Assembly (NCBI GenBank): GCA_018335925.1
Contig: JAGXRF010000061.1
Coordinates: 20,575 to 84,574 of the forward strand
Direction of reading: 5' to 3'
From: Flavobacteriales bacterium
Lineage (GTDB): Bacteria; Bacteroidota; Bacteroidia; Flavobacteriales; Flavobacteriaceae
Length of the DNA: 64,000 nt
A program made the translations under genes and the position numbers. The notes beneath the pieces are model-generated. The model was not told the DNA's origin. It was given only the letters and a program-made list of their open reading frames with translations, and did no database searches. Numbering within the stretch: the stretch's first letter is position 1; each line of letters opens with the position of its first letter. Below are positions 47,902-57,469 of the stretch, piece by piece.

Positions 47902-48918
47902 TTACGAAATCACATTAACTTCAGGCTCTAAGGCAATTCCGAATTTTGACAAAACCTCGTTTTGTACCATTTGAGCTACTTCCCATAATTCGGCACCAGT
48001 AGCTTCTCCGTAATTCACCAACACCAATGCCTGTTTGGCATGCATTCCTGCATTGCCAATGCGTTTTCCTTTAAAGCCTGCTTGCTCAATTAACCAGCCA
48101 GCAGGGACTTTGGTTTGATGTTCATTCACCGTATAATGTGGCATTTCCGGATAGGTTTTTAGCAAGTTTTCTGCAATAGATTTATCCACAATCGGATTTT
48201 TGAAAAAGCTACCACTATTGCCTAACTCTTTTGGGTTTGGTAATTTGCTTTCGCGAATGCGAATTACTGCTTTACTTACATCTTGAATGCTAGGTTGAGG
48301 TATACCCATCACTTCTAATTCCTGACTAATTGCTCCATACGAAGTATGTAAGGTATGTGGAGCTTTGTCTAACAAAAAGGTAACCGAAGTAATGATGTAT
48401 TGATCTTTAACGGCATGCTTAAAAATACTTTCTCTATAACCAAATGCACAATCATGATTGCTAAAGGTTACTTTTTCTAAAGTTTCCTTATGAATGGCAT
48501 CACAACTTACCATACGGTCTTTGATTTCAACTCCATATGCTCCTATGTTTTGTACTGGAGTAGTTCCTACATTTCCCGGAATTAAGGATAAATTTTCTAA
48601 TCCTCCCAAATCATGTTGCAAAGTCCAAAGTACAAACTCGTGCCAGTTTTCACCAGCCATCCCTCTCACCAATACTTGTTGGTTTTCTTCTTTAATAATT
48701 TCCTTTCCTTTGAGGTGGATATGCAAAACAGTTTCTTCAATATCTCTTTGTAAAAGCATGTTACTTCCGCCTCCTAAAATAAATTTAGATTGGCCTTGTA
48801 AGGCTTTTAAATGTTGCATTAATTCTTGTTCTGAAGTAACTTCTATCAGGGTTTTTGCTTTGGCATCAATCCCAAAAGTATTGTAGTTTTTTAAAGAGAT
48901 ATTGTAAAAAGTAGGCAT
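47902..48918 (-). CDS. murB: UDP-N-acetylenolpyruvoylglucosamine reductase
   Basis: NTFGIDAKAK, LGGGSNMLL, IPGNVGTTPVQNIGAYGVEIKD, GNSGSFFKNPIV. Confidence 0.96.
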   Translation of the reverse strand: MPTFYNISLKNYNTFGIDAKAKTLIEVTSEQELMQHLKALQGQSKFILGGGSNMLLQRDIEETVLHIHLKGKEIIKEENQQVLVRGMAGENWHEFVLWTLQHDLGGLENLSLIPGNVGTTPVQNIGAYGVEIKDRMVSCDAIHKETLEKVTFSNHDCAFGYRESIFKHAVKDQYIITSVTFLLDKAPHTLHTSYGAISQELEVMGIPQPSIQDVSKAVIRIRESKLPNPKELGNSGSFFKNPIVDKSIAENLLKTYPEMPHYTVNEHQTKVPAGWLIEQAGFKGKRIGNAGMHAKQALVLVNYGEATGAELWEVAQMVQNEVLSKFGIALEPEVNVIS

Positions 48919-48920
48919 GT

Positions 48921-49595
48921 TTATTCGTTTTCGGTAAGGGCTCTAACTAAAAAGTCGTTCAAAGGTTTTAAAGGTTTCATTTTTTCTGCTACCTGTTGTG
49001 CAAAGTATGGATGAAAGGCTTCTGCTAAATCAAAATAATGCGAAGCGGTAAAACTTTTGTATTTTAACCAATGCGAAGCCGGATGGTCTTTTTCAAAGTT
49101 TTTCGGACTGGTCTTCAACATATTGGTCGGATCTTGGTCTAAGCCGTTATAATATTTTTTAAAGTGCTTGTCGGAAACAATTTGGTCTAAATCTTCGTAA
49201 AAAAAGGCCAATTCTTTTCTGATCAAATGCAGGTCAGTAGCCTCTGGACACCACAAACCACCTGCAACAAAACTTCCTTTTGGGTGTAGATGTAAATAAT
49301 AGCCGGGGGCATTTTTTTGTAATTTATTTTTGCTAAACCACATGCTCATGTGGGTTTTATACGGACTCTTATCTTTGGAAAACCTGATGTCTCTGTTGAT
49401 TCGAAATGTACAATTCTTCACCTCTAAGTTTGTCAAATCTGCATCCCAATTTTTGAGAATTTCCAATAAAGCACCAATCATTTGATGGTAGTCTTTTTTA
49501 TAGGCATCATAATCTTTGGCATGCTGCTGGAACCAATCCCGATGGTTGTTTTGTTCCAATGCACTTAAAAATTCAAAAGAGCTTTTGGCTAACAT
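48921..49595 (-). CDS. DUF2461-domain protein
   Basis: FLSALEQNNHRDWFQQHAKDYD, FRINRDIRFSKDKSPYKTHMS. Confidence 0.93.
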   Translation of the reverse strand: MLAKSSFEFLSALEQNNHRDWFQQHAKDYDAYKKDYHQMIGALLEILKNWDADLTNLEVKNCTFRINRDIRFSKDKSPYKTHMSMWFSKNKLQKNAPGYYLHLHPKGSFVAGGLWCPEATDLHLIRKELAFFYEDLDQIVSDKHFKKYYNGLDQDPTNMLKTSPKNFEKDHPASHWLKYKSFTASHYFDLAEAFHPYFAQQVAEKMKPLKPLNDFLVRALTENE

Positions 49596-49596
49596 A

Positions 49597-50685
49597 TTAC
49601 GATTTATTTAAGGCAATCATTTGATAAGATTGTCTGGTTTTTTTTACAATTTCTTCTGTTCGTTCCGGATGGGTATCTGAAATAAATAACTGTCCGAAAG
49701 TATCTTGATTTACCAAATCTAAAATGGTTTGTACTCTCTCGGCATCTAATTTATCAAAAATATCGTCAAACAATAATATAGGAAGGTGTTGACATTCTTT
49801 TTTTAAAAAGGAAAATTGAGCTAGTTTTAAAGCAATTAAAAAGGTTTTCTGTTGTCCTTGCGAACCGAATTTTTTCAATGGATGTCCTTCAATTAAAAAC
49901 TCTAAATCATCTTTATGAATTCCTTTACTGGTGTATTGCAACAATTTGTCTTTTGGTAAACTTTCTTCTAACAAAGTTTCGATAGAATTTTCATTTAAGT
50001 CGGAAACATATTCTAAACTCACTTGTTCTTTGTTTGGAGCAATATGATAATAAAAATCTAAAAATATTGGAGTGAGTATTTGCACAAACTCCTTTCTTTT
50101 TTGAAAAATTGGCACTCCCAACTCGCTAAGTTGTGCATTGTAAATTTCTAAAGTAGTGGCATCAAACGTTCGGTTGAGAGCGAAAAATTTTAATAAAGCA
50201 TTGCGTTGGCTTAACACTTTTTGGTATTGTATTAATTGATGTAAGTACACCGAATCGGTGTTGGAAATGACCAAATCTAAAAATTTTCTTCTGGTTTCAC
50301 TTCCTTCCGAAATCAAATCTTGGTCCATAGGAGAAATCATGACCAATGGCAAAAAGCCTAAATGTTCTGAAAATTTATCGTAGATTTTACCATTGCGTTT
50401 GATGATTTTTTTTTGTCCTTTTTTTAAAGAACAAACAATGTTTTCTGTTCTGTGGTCTCTTTGAAAAATGCCATCAATTACAAAAAACTCTTTTCCGTGT
50501 TGGATGTTTTGTAAGCTTTGCGGATTAAAATAACTTTTGCCGTATGCCAAATGATAAATAGCATCTAATACATTGGTTTTTCCAATGCCATTAGCACCAA
50601 CCAAGCAGTTTATTTTGGCATCAAAAGTAAATTGTTTTTCCTCGAAAGATTTGTAATGAATCAGGGAAAGCTTTTCTAAAATCAA
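49597..50685 (-). CDS. recF: DNA replication and repair protein RecF
   Basis: [44 protein letters not shown]. Confidence 0.96.
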   Translation of the reverse strand: MILEKLSLIHYKSFEEKQFTFDAKINCLVGANGIGKTNVLDAIYHLAYGKSYFNPQSLQNIQHGKEFFVIDGIFQRDHRTENIVCSLKKGQKKIIKRNGKIYDKFSEHLGFLPLVMISPMDQDLISEGSETRRKFLDLVISNTDSVYLHQLIQYQKVLSQRNALLKFFALNRTFDATTLEIYNAQLSELGVPIFQKRKEFVQILTPIFLDFYYHIAPNKEQVSLEYVSDLNENSIETLLEESLPKDKLLQYTSKGIHKDDLEFLIEGHPLKKFGSQGQQKTFLIALKLAQFSFLKKECQHLPILLFDDIFDKLDAERVQTILDLVNQDTFGQLFISDTHPERTEEIVKKTRQSYQMIALNKS

Positions 50686-50783
50686 GGCAATGTATTTTTT
50701 ACAAAAGTAGCAAAATTGAAGGCTTTTTTGTTACTTAATGTGAAGTCAAATTGCACTTTTGGTAAATTTTCTCATGGAATCTC

Positions 50784-50814
50784 TTGTATAATTGTAACTT
50801 TAAAGTTACATTTG
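50784..50814 (+). promoter_or_regulatory. TA-operon promoter with embedded 18-bp palindromic operator
   Basis: TTG (50784-50786) N20 TACATTTG (50807-50814); palindrome TGTAACTTTAAAGTTACA (50793-50810). Confidence 0.7.
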
Positions 50815-50818
50815 TTTT

Positions 50819-51169
50819 ATGAAAGTAAGAGAAGTTGTCGCATACAAAAACTATTTCGAAGATTTTCTTAAAAGTCAACAACCAAAAGTTCAAGATAAAA
50901 TATTCAAAATAATTGAAGCAATTGAAACTTTGGAGAGGGTACCTTCCAACCATTTGAAGCATATTGAAGGAACCAATGGTTTATATGAGGCTCGTATTCA
51001 ATTAGCATCAAACATTTGGAGAGTATTTTGTTTTTTTGATAACAATCAGTTAGTGATTTCACTCAATGTATTTCAGAAAAAAACTCAAAAAACACCAGTT
51101 AATGAAATAAATAGAGCATTGCAACTTATGCTAGATTACTACAAAGAAAAGGAAATATCAAATAAATAA
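50819..51169 (+). CDS. RelE/HigB-type (Gp49-like) toxin
   Basis: GLYEARIQLASNIWRVFCFFDNNQLVISLNVFQKKTQKTP; followed by HTH antitoxin. Confidence 0.92.
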   Translation: MKVREVVAYKNYFEDFLKSQQPKVQDKIFKIIEAIETLERVPSNHLKHIEGTNGLYEARIQLASNIWRVFCFFDNNQLVISLNVFQKKTQKTPVNEINRALQLMLDYYKEKEISNK

Positions 51170-51195
51170 AATCAATAAAAAAATATTAAACACAA

Positions 51196-51486
51196 ATGAA
51201 TACAAAGAGTTGGAAAGACATAAAAGACGATGTTTATGGTACACAAGGGACTCCTAGAAGAGATGCTTTAGAGAGGGATTTTCAAGGGTTTAAGATTGGA
51301 TTGGAACTTAAAAAAGCTAGGGAGAAAAAACAAATGACGCAAAGCGAATTAGGGGAAATAATTGACAAGAAAAGAGAGTTTATATCTAGAATTGAAAACA
51401 ATGGAAGTAACTTAACTTTAAAAACATTGTACGAAATTGTAGAGATTGGCTTAGGAGGTAAAGTAAATATTCAAATTGAAATTTGA
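51196..51486 (+). CDS. XRE-family HTH antitoxin (HigA-like)
   Basis: LKKAREKKQMTQSELGEIIDKKREFISRIENNGSNLTLKTL. Confidence 0.93.
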   Translation: MNTKSWKDIKDDVYGTQGTPRRDALERDFQGFKIGLELKKAREKKQMTQSELGEIIDKKREFISRIENNGSNLTLKTLYEIVEIGLGGKVNIQIEI

Positions 51487-51487
51487 A

Positions 51488-52102
51488 TTAAATCACTTGT
51501 TCTTTTAAGTAATTCAAACTGTATCTTCCTTCGTTAAAAAGCAAATCTAAAATACTTAAATTCGGAATAAATCCATGTTTTTCATCAAAAACTTGGTGGT
51601 AATGTGTATTGTTAAAAGCATGTTTTTTTCCATCAATTAAATACCTGAAATCGGTAATTTCTTCATTAGGTGTATGGAAATATTCAGTGGTTTTTTGAGG
51701 TGTTTTGTGGTATCCCATCAACGATTGTAACATCTCCCAAATTTCCAAGTTTAAATCCATTAAAAAAGGATATTGTTTGGTATAAATTGAAGCCAAATCG
51801 TCTTCAAAATACTCAAAAAAAGGGGAGGAGCGATAGGCAGCTTCCAAGGATTTCCAATGTTGTTTTTGCCAGTTAAAACTATACTCGATTTTTACATCTC
51901 TTGTTTTTTGGTGGATTCCTTTGTTGTGCTTAACTGGAATTTGAAGCAATTGTGTGCCATTTGGGCTGTAAATATACATCCGGTTGCGATTGGTTTGCTT
52001 TTGAAAATGATCGTCCATTTCAAACCAAAGTTCTTCACATTGCACCATCACAGCCAATTGGTGAATGCTTGGAAAATAACCCGGATATACTAATGATTTC
52101 AT
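51488..52102 (-). CDS. WbqC-family protein
   Basis: YPGYFPSIHQLAVMVQCEELWFEMDDHFQKQTNRNRMYI. Confidence 0.92.
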   Translation of the reverse strand: MKSLVYPGYFPSIHQLAVMVQCEELWFEMDDHFQKQTNRNRMYIYSPNGTQLLQIPVKHNKGIHQKTRDVKIEYSFNWQKQHWKSLEAAYRSSPFFEYFEDDLASIYTKQYPFLMDLNLEIWEMLQSLMGYHKTPQKTTEYFHTPNEEITDFRYLIDGKKHAFNNTHYHQVFDEKHGFIPNLSILDLLFNEGRYSLNYLKEQVI

Positions 52103-52172
52103 TTCTTTAAATTTTTATAAAATAGAAAATTCACAATAGGCTTAATTTTAAATTTAAAAGATGTTCTAAATT

Positions 52173-52544
52173 TTACAAAATAATCCTTTTAATTCCTTCT
52201 TTTAAAGTGGAAACATGAAAGTTTAATAGCAAACAAAGTTTATATTGACCTAATTTTAAGTATGTCAAAACTTGTGCTGTATGCACTTCTGTAAAATCTT
52301 CAACAGTTTTTAACTCTATGACAACTTTATTCTCTACCAGTAGATCAATTCGATAACCATGATCTAACTTTACCTCTTTATAAACAATTGGTAAGGCTTT
52401 TTCTTTTTCAACTTTAAGTCCTTTATTAACTAGCTCATAATATAAACATTCTTGATGAGCAGATTCCAATAAACCCGGACCAAGCTGTTTATGTACTTCA
52501 ATTGCACAACCAATTATCGTATGAGATATTTCGTTTTCAGACAT
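52173..52544 (-). CDS. GxxExxY-family protein (PD-(D/E)XK-like)
   Basis: IIGCAIEVHKQLGPGLLESAHQECLYYEL, YRIDLLVENKVVIELK, HTAQVLTYLKL. Confidence 0.94.
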   Translation of the reverse strand: MSENEISHTIIGCAIEVHKQLGPGLLESAHQECLYYELVNKGLKVEKEKALPIVYKEVKLDHGYRIDLLVENKVVIELKTVEDFTEVHTAQVLTYLKLGQYKLCLLLNFHVSTLKEGIKRIIL

Positions 52545-52565
52545 TAGCTCTTTTATTTTTAATTT

Positions 52566-52651
52566 CTTTGTGTTTTTTGTGACTTCTTTGAGAAGCTTTG
52601 TGTAATAGTTATATCACAAAGAACCACCAAGAATCTCAAAGTTTCACAAAG
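52566..52651. repeat. Inverted CTTTGTG/CACAAAG repeat region upstream of GxxExxY gene
   Basis: ctttgtgttttttgtgacttctttgagaagctttgtg...cacaaagaaccaccaagaatctcaaagtttcacaaag. Confidence 0.75.
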
Positions 52652-52667
52652 TTTTTAAAGATAAATA

Positions 52668-54224
52668 TTATAAATTTTCTGCTGCTTTCTTTTTTCTCTT
52701 TCGGTAAAAATCCCAACCAAAGTAAATTGCCAACAAGCCTAAAAAGTATTTAAAGTACGATACTGGTTCACCGCTTCCGTGAACTGTTGTAAATAACCTA
52801 TCGGTTCTGATGCTCCAATTTTTAAAGCCATTCATCATGTTTTTGATGCTAAACCAAATAAATACAGGTTTACCAATGATGTGGTCTTCCGGTACAAATC
52901 CCCAAAAACGACTGTCTTCTGAATTATGTCTGTTGTCACCCATCATCCAATAATAATCCATGGCAAAGGTGTATTGGTTGGCAACTTGTCCGTCAATTTT
53001 AATCACATCTCCATTTACTTCTAAATCGTGTTTTTCATAATCCTTGATTATGGCTTGGTACAAGGGCAAGTTTTCTTTATTCAAAGCTACTGTGGCACCT
53101 TTTTTCGGAATCCAAATAGATTCCATATCGTCTACCGTTTGTAATTTATTATGTGGGAACAAATCTTTACTTGGTTCGTAAGTATATCTGTCTATTTTAA
53201 CCACATTTTCATTGTTTTTCAAACGCTCCACCATTTCATTAGTCAAGGCATGAAAAATATACAAGGTACCTTCGTTATTTTGAACAGAAACATCTACAAT
53301 GTTGATGTCTAAATCTTCTAATAAATAATCTGGGTTAAAGTAGGTTTTGGTTTGCACAATGTAACGATATTGTATTTTTTGTCGATCGTGCATAGCCAAA
53401 GGCTTTCCGTTACTATAAAACACTCCATTTACAATTTTGATAGAGTCTCCAGGCAATCCAACGCACCTTTTTACATAATTCGATTTCTTGTCTAAAGGTT
53501 TATCAGCTCTTCTGCCTGATTTGTCAAAAAACTGATAAACAGTATCTTGAGGCCAGTTAAACACTACGATGTCGTTGTGTTTGATTTTTTCAAATCCCGG
53601 TAAACGGAAGGAAGGTAATTGCGGATAACTTAAATAGGATTTGGTTCTAATCAACGGAATTGAATCGTGTACCATTGGTACTGCAAATGGGGTAGTAGGA
53701 GTACGAGGTCCGTAATTTACTTTGCTTACAAATAAAAAATCTCCAATTAACAACGACTTTTCTAATGAAGAAGTTGGAATGGTAAAAGGTTGCAATACAT
53801 AGGTGTGAATGATGGTTGCAATAATAACTGCAAATACAACAGAACCATAAAAAGTATCTTTCTGTTGTTTGGCATCTTCCGGATTTTCGGGTTGATAAGT
53901 TACTTCAGCAACATAATTTAAATAGTACAAGTAAAAACCTAGAGTGACCACCGTTAACCAACTTTCTTTGCTATTGTCTCTTCCAAAAGCTCTTAAAGTT
54001 TGTAACCATAAAACTACAAACATCAAATTGTTGATTACCGGGATAACCAACAACAATACCCACCACCACGGACGTTGGGTGATTTTTAATAACACTATGG
54101 CATTGTAAATTGGAATTCCTGCTTCCCAGCTTTTTCTTCCAGCCTTTTCATATAATTTCCAAGTTCCAAAAAAGTGCACCAATTGCACTGCTAAAAATGC
54201 GATAAACCAACCAAATAATGTCAT
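52668..54224 (-). CDS. lepB: Signal peptidase I with multi-TM N-terminal extension
   Basis: PFTIPTSSLEKSLLIGDFLFVSKVNYGPRTP, NYVKRCVGLPGDSI, YWMMGDNRHNSEDSRFWGFVPEDHIIG. Confidence 0.95.
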   Translation of the reverse strand: MTLFGWFIAFLAVQLVHFFGTWKLYEKAGRKSWEAGIPIYNAIVLLKITQRPWWWVLLLVIPVINNLMFVVLWLQTLRAFGRDNSKESWLTVVTLGFYLYYLNYVAEVTYQPENPEDAKQQKDTFYGSVVFAVIIATIIHTYVLQPFTIPTSSLEKSLLIGDFLFVSKVNYGPRTPTTPFAVPMVHDSIPLIRTKSYLSYPQLPSFRLPGFEKIKHNDIVVFNWPQDTVYQFFDKSGRRADKPLDKKSNYVKRCVGLPGDSIKIVNGVFYSNGKPLAMHDRQKIQYRYIVQTKTYFNPDYLLEDLDINIVDVSVQNNEGTLYIFHALTNEMVERLKNNENVVKIDRYTYEPSKDLFPHNKLQTVDDMESIWIPKKGATVALNKENLPLYQAIIKDYEKHDLEVNGDVIKIDGQVANQYTFAMDYYWMMGDNRHNSEDSRFWGFVPEDHIIGKPVFIWFSIKNMMNGFKNWSIRTDRLFTTVHGSGEPVSYFKYFLGLLAIYFGWDFYRKRKKKAAENL

Positions 54225-54256
54225 GAGGTATCCGTTAATTAGGTTTTAATTTTTTA

Positions 54257-54964
54257 TTATTCTTCTCCAAAAAATACATCCTGCATGGTGTATACTCCTT
54301 TTTTGCCAATCAACCATTCTGCTGCCATTACAGCACCTAAAGCAAAACCTTCTCGATTGTGGGCAGTGTGCTTGATTTCGATGGTATCTACTTCCGAGTG
54401 GTAAAAAATACTATGTGTTCCTGGTACTTGGTCTTCTCTTTTGGCAACAATTTTTAAATCGCTTTCCGAAAGTTTGTCCATGTTCCAACGCTTATAAGTA
54501 GGATGAATGTTTACAATGCCATTTGCCAAACTTATGGCAGTACCACTTGGTGCATCTAATTTTTGGGTATGATGAATTTCTTCTAATTCACATTGATAGG
54601 ATGGGAATTTTGACATCAACTTGGCCAAATATTTATTCAACTCAAAAAAGATGTTTACCCCCAAACTAAAATTAGAGCCATATATAAATCCGGTGTGGTT
54701 TTCTTCACACAACTGCACCATTTTGTCATAATCATGTAACCATCCGGTGGTTCCGGCTACTACCGGAATCCCTTGCTTTAAAGCATACGAAATGTTGTTT
54801 ACAGCTCCATCCGGAACACTAAATTCAATGGCAATGTCTGCTTGCTCCAAACCGTCAAAACTATCTTGACTCCCTTTTCGAAGCACAATTTCATGACCTC
54901 TTTTGGCAGCAATATCTTCAATTACTTTTCCCATTTTTCCGTAGCCTAGTAATGCAATTTTCAT
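54257..54964 (-). CDS. dapB: 4-hydroxy-tetrahydrodipicolinate reductase
   Basis: MKIALLGYGKMGKVIE, VAGTTGW, ELEEIHHTQKLDAPSGTA. Confidence 0.97.
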   Translation of the reverse strand: MKIALLGYGKMGKVIEDIAAKRGHEIVLRKGSQDSFDGLEQADIAIEFSVPDGAVNNISYALKQGIPVVAGTTGWLHDYDKMVQLCEENHTGFIYGSNFSLGVNIFFELNKYLAKLMSKFPSYQCELEEIHHTQKLDAPSGTAISLANGIVNIHPTYKRWNMDKLSESDLKIVAKREDQVPGTHSIFYHSEVDTIEIKHTAHNREGFALGAVMAAEWLIGKKGVYTMQDVFFGEE

Positions 54965-54994
54965 GGTGTGTATTTTTTGGTGGTATTTATTGGA

Positions 54995-55579
54995 CTATTT
55001 TATTTCGGTTATGTTACGTTTCTTTTCCAAATTCCAAGTAAGTGTAATGCCTATTTGCGGTTGTAAATCGATAGGATTCCACAGGATATCCGGTCGTAAA
55101 CTTAAGTTTTGATCTACGTTGAATTGTTTTAAATGGGCATCTACATTGGCATCTACAATGTTTAACACATACAAACCAATGGTTGCAATTAATGCCAAAT
55201 CTCTGTTTCGTTGAAATTGACGTTGGGCATTGATTAAAATTTGGTCAGAATAAATGCCTAAGAATTCATCTGGTTGTCCTTCCAATCTTTGTTTGTATGC
55301 AGAACGATATCGGTCATAACGTTGGTCGTTCCAAACGTAAATTCCCACACCTGTTCCAATGGCTCCATACACAATCGGAATTTTCCAATATCTTTTGTTG
55401 TAAGCTTGTCCCAAACCCGGAACCAAGGCAGAATAAAATGCTGCTTTTGATGGAGCTAATGGATTGATGGTAACAGATTTTGAATTAATTTGGATAGAGT
55501 CAGCGGGTTTTACCTTTAAATCGTTTTGACTCCAAAGAAAACCTAAACACCCCAGCCATATGAACAAAACACGAATCAC
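54995..55579 (-). CDS. DUF5683-family protein
   Basis: PSKAAFYSALVPGLGQAYNKRYWKIPIVYGAIG. Confidence 0.9.
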   Translation of the reverse strand: MIRVLFIWLGCLGFLWSQNDLKVKPADSIQINSKSVTINPLAPSKAAFYSALVPGLGQAYNKRYWKIPIVYGAIGTGVGIYVWNDQRYDRYRSAYKQRLEGQPDEFLGIYSDQILINAQRQFQRNRDLALIATIGLYVLNIVDANVDAHLKQFNVDQNLSLRPDILWNPIDLQPQIGITLTWNLEKKRNITEIK

Positions 55580-56478
55580 TAACCTCCGATTTTGGATAAA
55601 ATTTGTTGTAATTCTTCGTTTGATTTGAATGGAATTGAAATAGCTCCTTTGCCATTGGCATCTACTTTCACTTGTACTTTTGCTCCAAGATTTGCAGCAA
55701 TTTTTGCCAATTCCTCTTTGCTCAAAGGTTGAATTTTGGCCATGCTTTTTTTGGCAGGAGTTTTAGATATTCCTTCTTGGTAGGCTTTTACCAATTGCTC
55801 GGTATCGCGAACAGATAAGTTTTCACGAATAATTTTTTGATAAATTTCTGCCTGAACTTCTTGATTTTCAATATTGATGATGGCCTTTCCGTGCCCCATA
55901 CTGATAAATCCATCACGAATTCCGGTTTGAATAATAGGATCTAATTTTAATAACCTTAAGTAATTGGTAATGGTAGATCTTTTCTTGCCTACTTTATCAC
56001 TTACTTGCTCTTGGGTTAGTTGAATTTCATCCATCAAACGTTGGTAAGATAAGGCAACTTCGATAGGGTCTAAATCACTACGTTGGATGTTTTCAACCAA
56101 TGCCATCAACAGCGATTCTTGGTCGTTTGCCAAACGGATGTAGGCAGGAATGGTGGTTAATCCGGCAAGTTTAGAAGCTCTCCATCTTCTTTCTCCAGAA
56201 ATTAATTGGTATTTGTCAAACCCTGTTTTTCTTACAGTAATTGGTTGAATCACCCCTAATTCTTTGATGGAAGTTGCTAATTCTTCTAAAGCTTCTTCAT
56301 TAAATTGGGTTCTTGGCTGAAATGGATTAATTTCAATGGCTGCTAATTCAACTTCAATGATATTGCCAACCACTTTATCCGCGTTTTTGTCCTCAGCCGA
56401 TTTGATATCGTTGCTTGGATCTTTTAATAATGCAGATAATCCTCTTCCTAAAGCCTGTTTTTTGGTTGCTTGTGCCAT
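55579..56478 (-). CDS. parB: Chromosome partitioning protein ParB
   Basis: KKQALGRGLSALL, INPFQPRTQFNEEALEELATSIKELGVIQPITVRK, SGERRWRASKLAG. Confidence 0.97.
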   Translation of the reverse strand: MAQATKKQALGRGLSALLKDPSNDIKSAEDKNADKVVGNIIEVELAAIEINPFQPRTQFNEEALEELATSIKELGVIQPITVRKTGFDKYQLISGERRWRASKLAGLTTIPAYIRLANDQESLLMALVENIQRSDLDPIEVALSYQRLMDEIQLTQEQVSDKVGKKRSTITNYLRLLKLDPIIQTGIRDGFISMGHGKAIINIENQEVQAEIYQKIIRENLSVRDTEQLVKAYQEGISKTPAKKSMAKIQPLSKEELAKIAANLGAKVQVKVDANGKGAISIPFKSNEELQQILSKIGG

Positions 56479-56603
56479 ATAATTTTATTGGTAACGGTGA
56501 GCAAAATGGTAAATCATTCCAAATTTTCTTTGGTTTGCAAAGAAAGTTCAAATCTAAGGAAATCTTCCGAAAAAAAGGGAAATTTTATAGAAACTATCGG
56601 GAT

Positions 56604-57383
56604 TTAATTGGTAGAATCTACTTTGTTTTTCTCGATAATTTCTGTAGCCAAACTCAAGTAATTGGTAGCTCCTTTGCTTGTTGCATCAAAATTCAAGATG
56701 CTTTCTCCAAAGCTTGGTGCTTCACTTAATTTGACATTTCTTTGGATGATGGTTTCAAAAACCATGTCTTGGAAATGCTTTTGCACTTCTTCCACTACTT
56801 GATTAGACAAGCGTAAGCGAGAATCGTACATGGTAAGCAACATTCCTTCAATATCTAATTTTGGATTGTGGATTTTTTGTACACTTTTAATGGTGTTCAA
56901 TAACTTACCTAATCCTTCTAAAGCAAAATACTCACATTGGATTGGTATTAATACACTATCTGCAGCACTTAACGCATTAATGGTAAGTAAACCTAGCGAT
57001 GGTGCACAATCAATCAAGATAAAATCGTAGTCATCTCGCACATTTTTCAGTGCATCAAATAACATGTACTCGCGATTGTCTTTATCTACCAATTCAATTT
57101 CAATGGCTACTAAATCAATATGAGCTGGAACCACATCTACATTAGGTGCAGTACAAGTTAATACAGCTTCTTGCACAGTATTGCTATGTTCAATAACTTG
57201 GTAGGTTCCAATTTCTACTTCATCAACATTAATGCCTAAACCTGAACTGGCATTAGCCTGAGGATCTGCATCAATCAACAATACTTTTTTTTCTAAAGCA
57301 CCTAAAGCTGCAGCTAAATTTACCGAAGTAGTAGTTTTTCCTACGCCTCCTTTTTGGTTGGCTATCGCAATAATTTTCCCCAT
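56604..57383 (-). CDS. parA: Chromosome partitioning ATPase ParA
   Basis: IAIANQKGGVGKTTTSVNLAAALG, LLIDADPQANASSGLG. Confidence 0.97.
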   Translation of the reverse strand: MGKIIAIANQKGGVGKTTTSVNLAAALGALEKKVLLIDADPQANASSGLGINVDEVEIGTYQVIEHSNTVQEAVLTCTAPNVDVVPAHIDLVAIEIELVDKDNREYMLFDALKNVRDDYDFILIDCAPSLGLLTINALSAADSVLIPIQCEYFALEGLGKLLNTIKSVQKIHNPKLDIEGMLLTMYDSRLRLSNQVVEEVQKHFQDMVFETIIQRNVKLSEAPSFGESILNFDATSKGATNYLSLATEIIEKNKVDSTN

Positions 57384-57469
57384 AATTTTTTATACCAATT
57401 GAGAGGGTAAAGTTACCATAAATTTTGGGTTGAGAAAATACAAATTGTTAACAATTGGTGATGAAAAAG

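Noticed and set aside
48494-48886. 130-aa plus-strand ORF
   Set aside because: Fully antisense to murB.
54995-57383. parS site near parAB
   Set aside because: No clear 14-16 bp GTTNCAC-like palindrome found in the region by eye.
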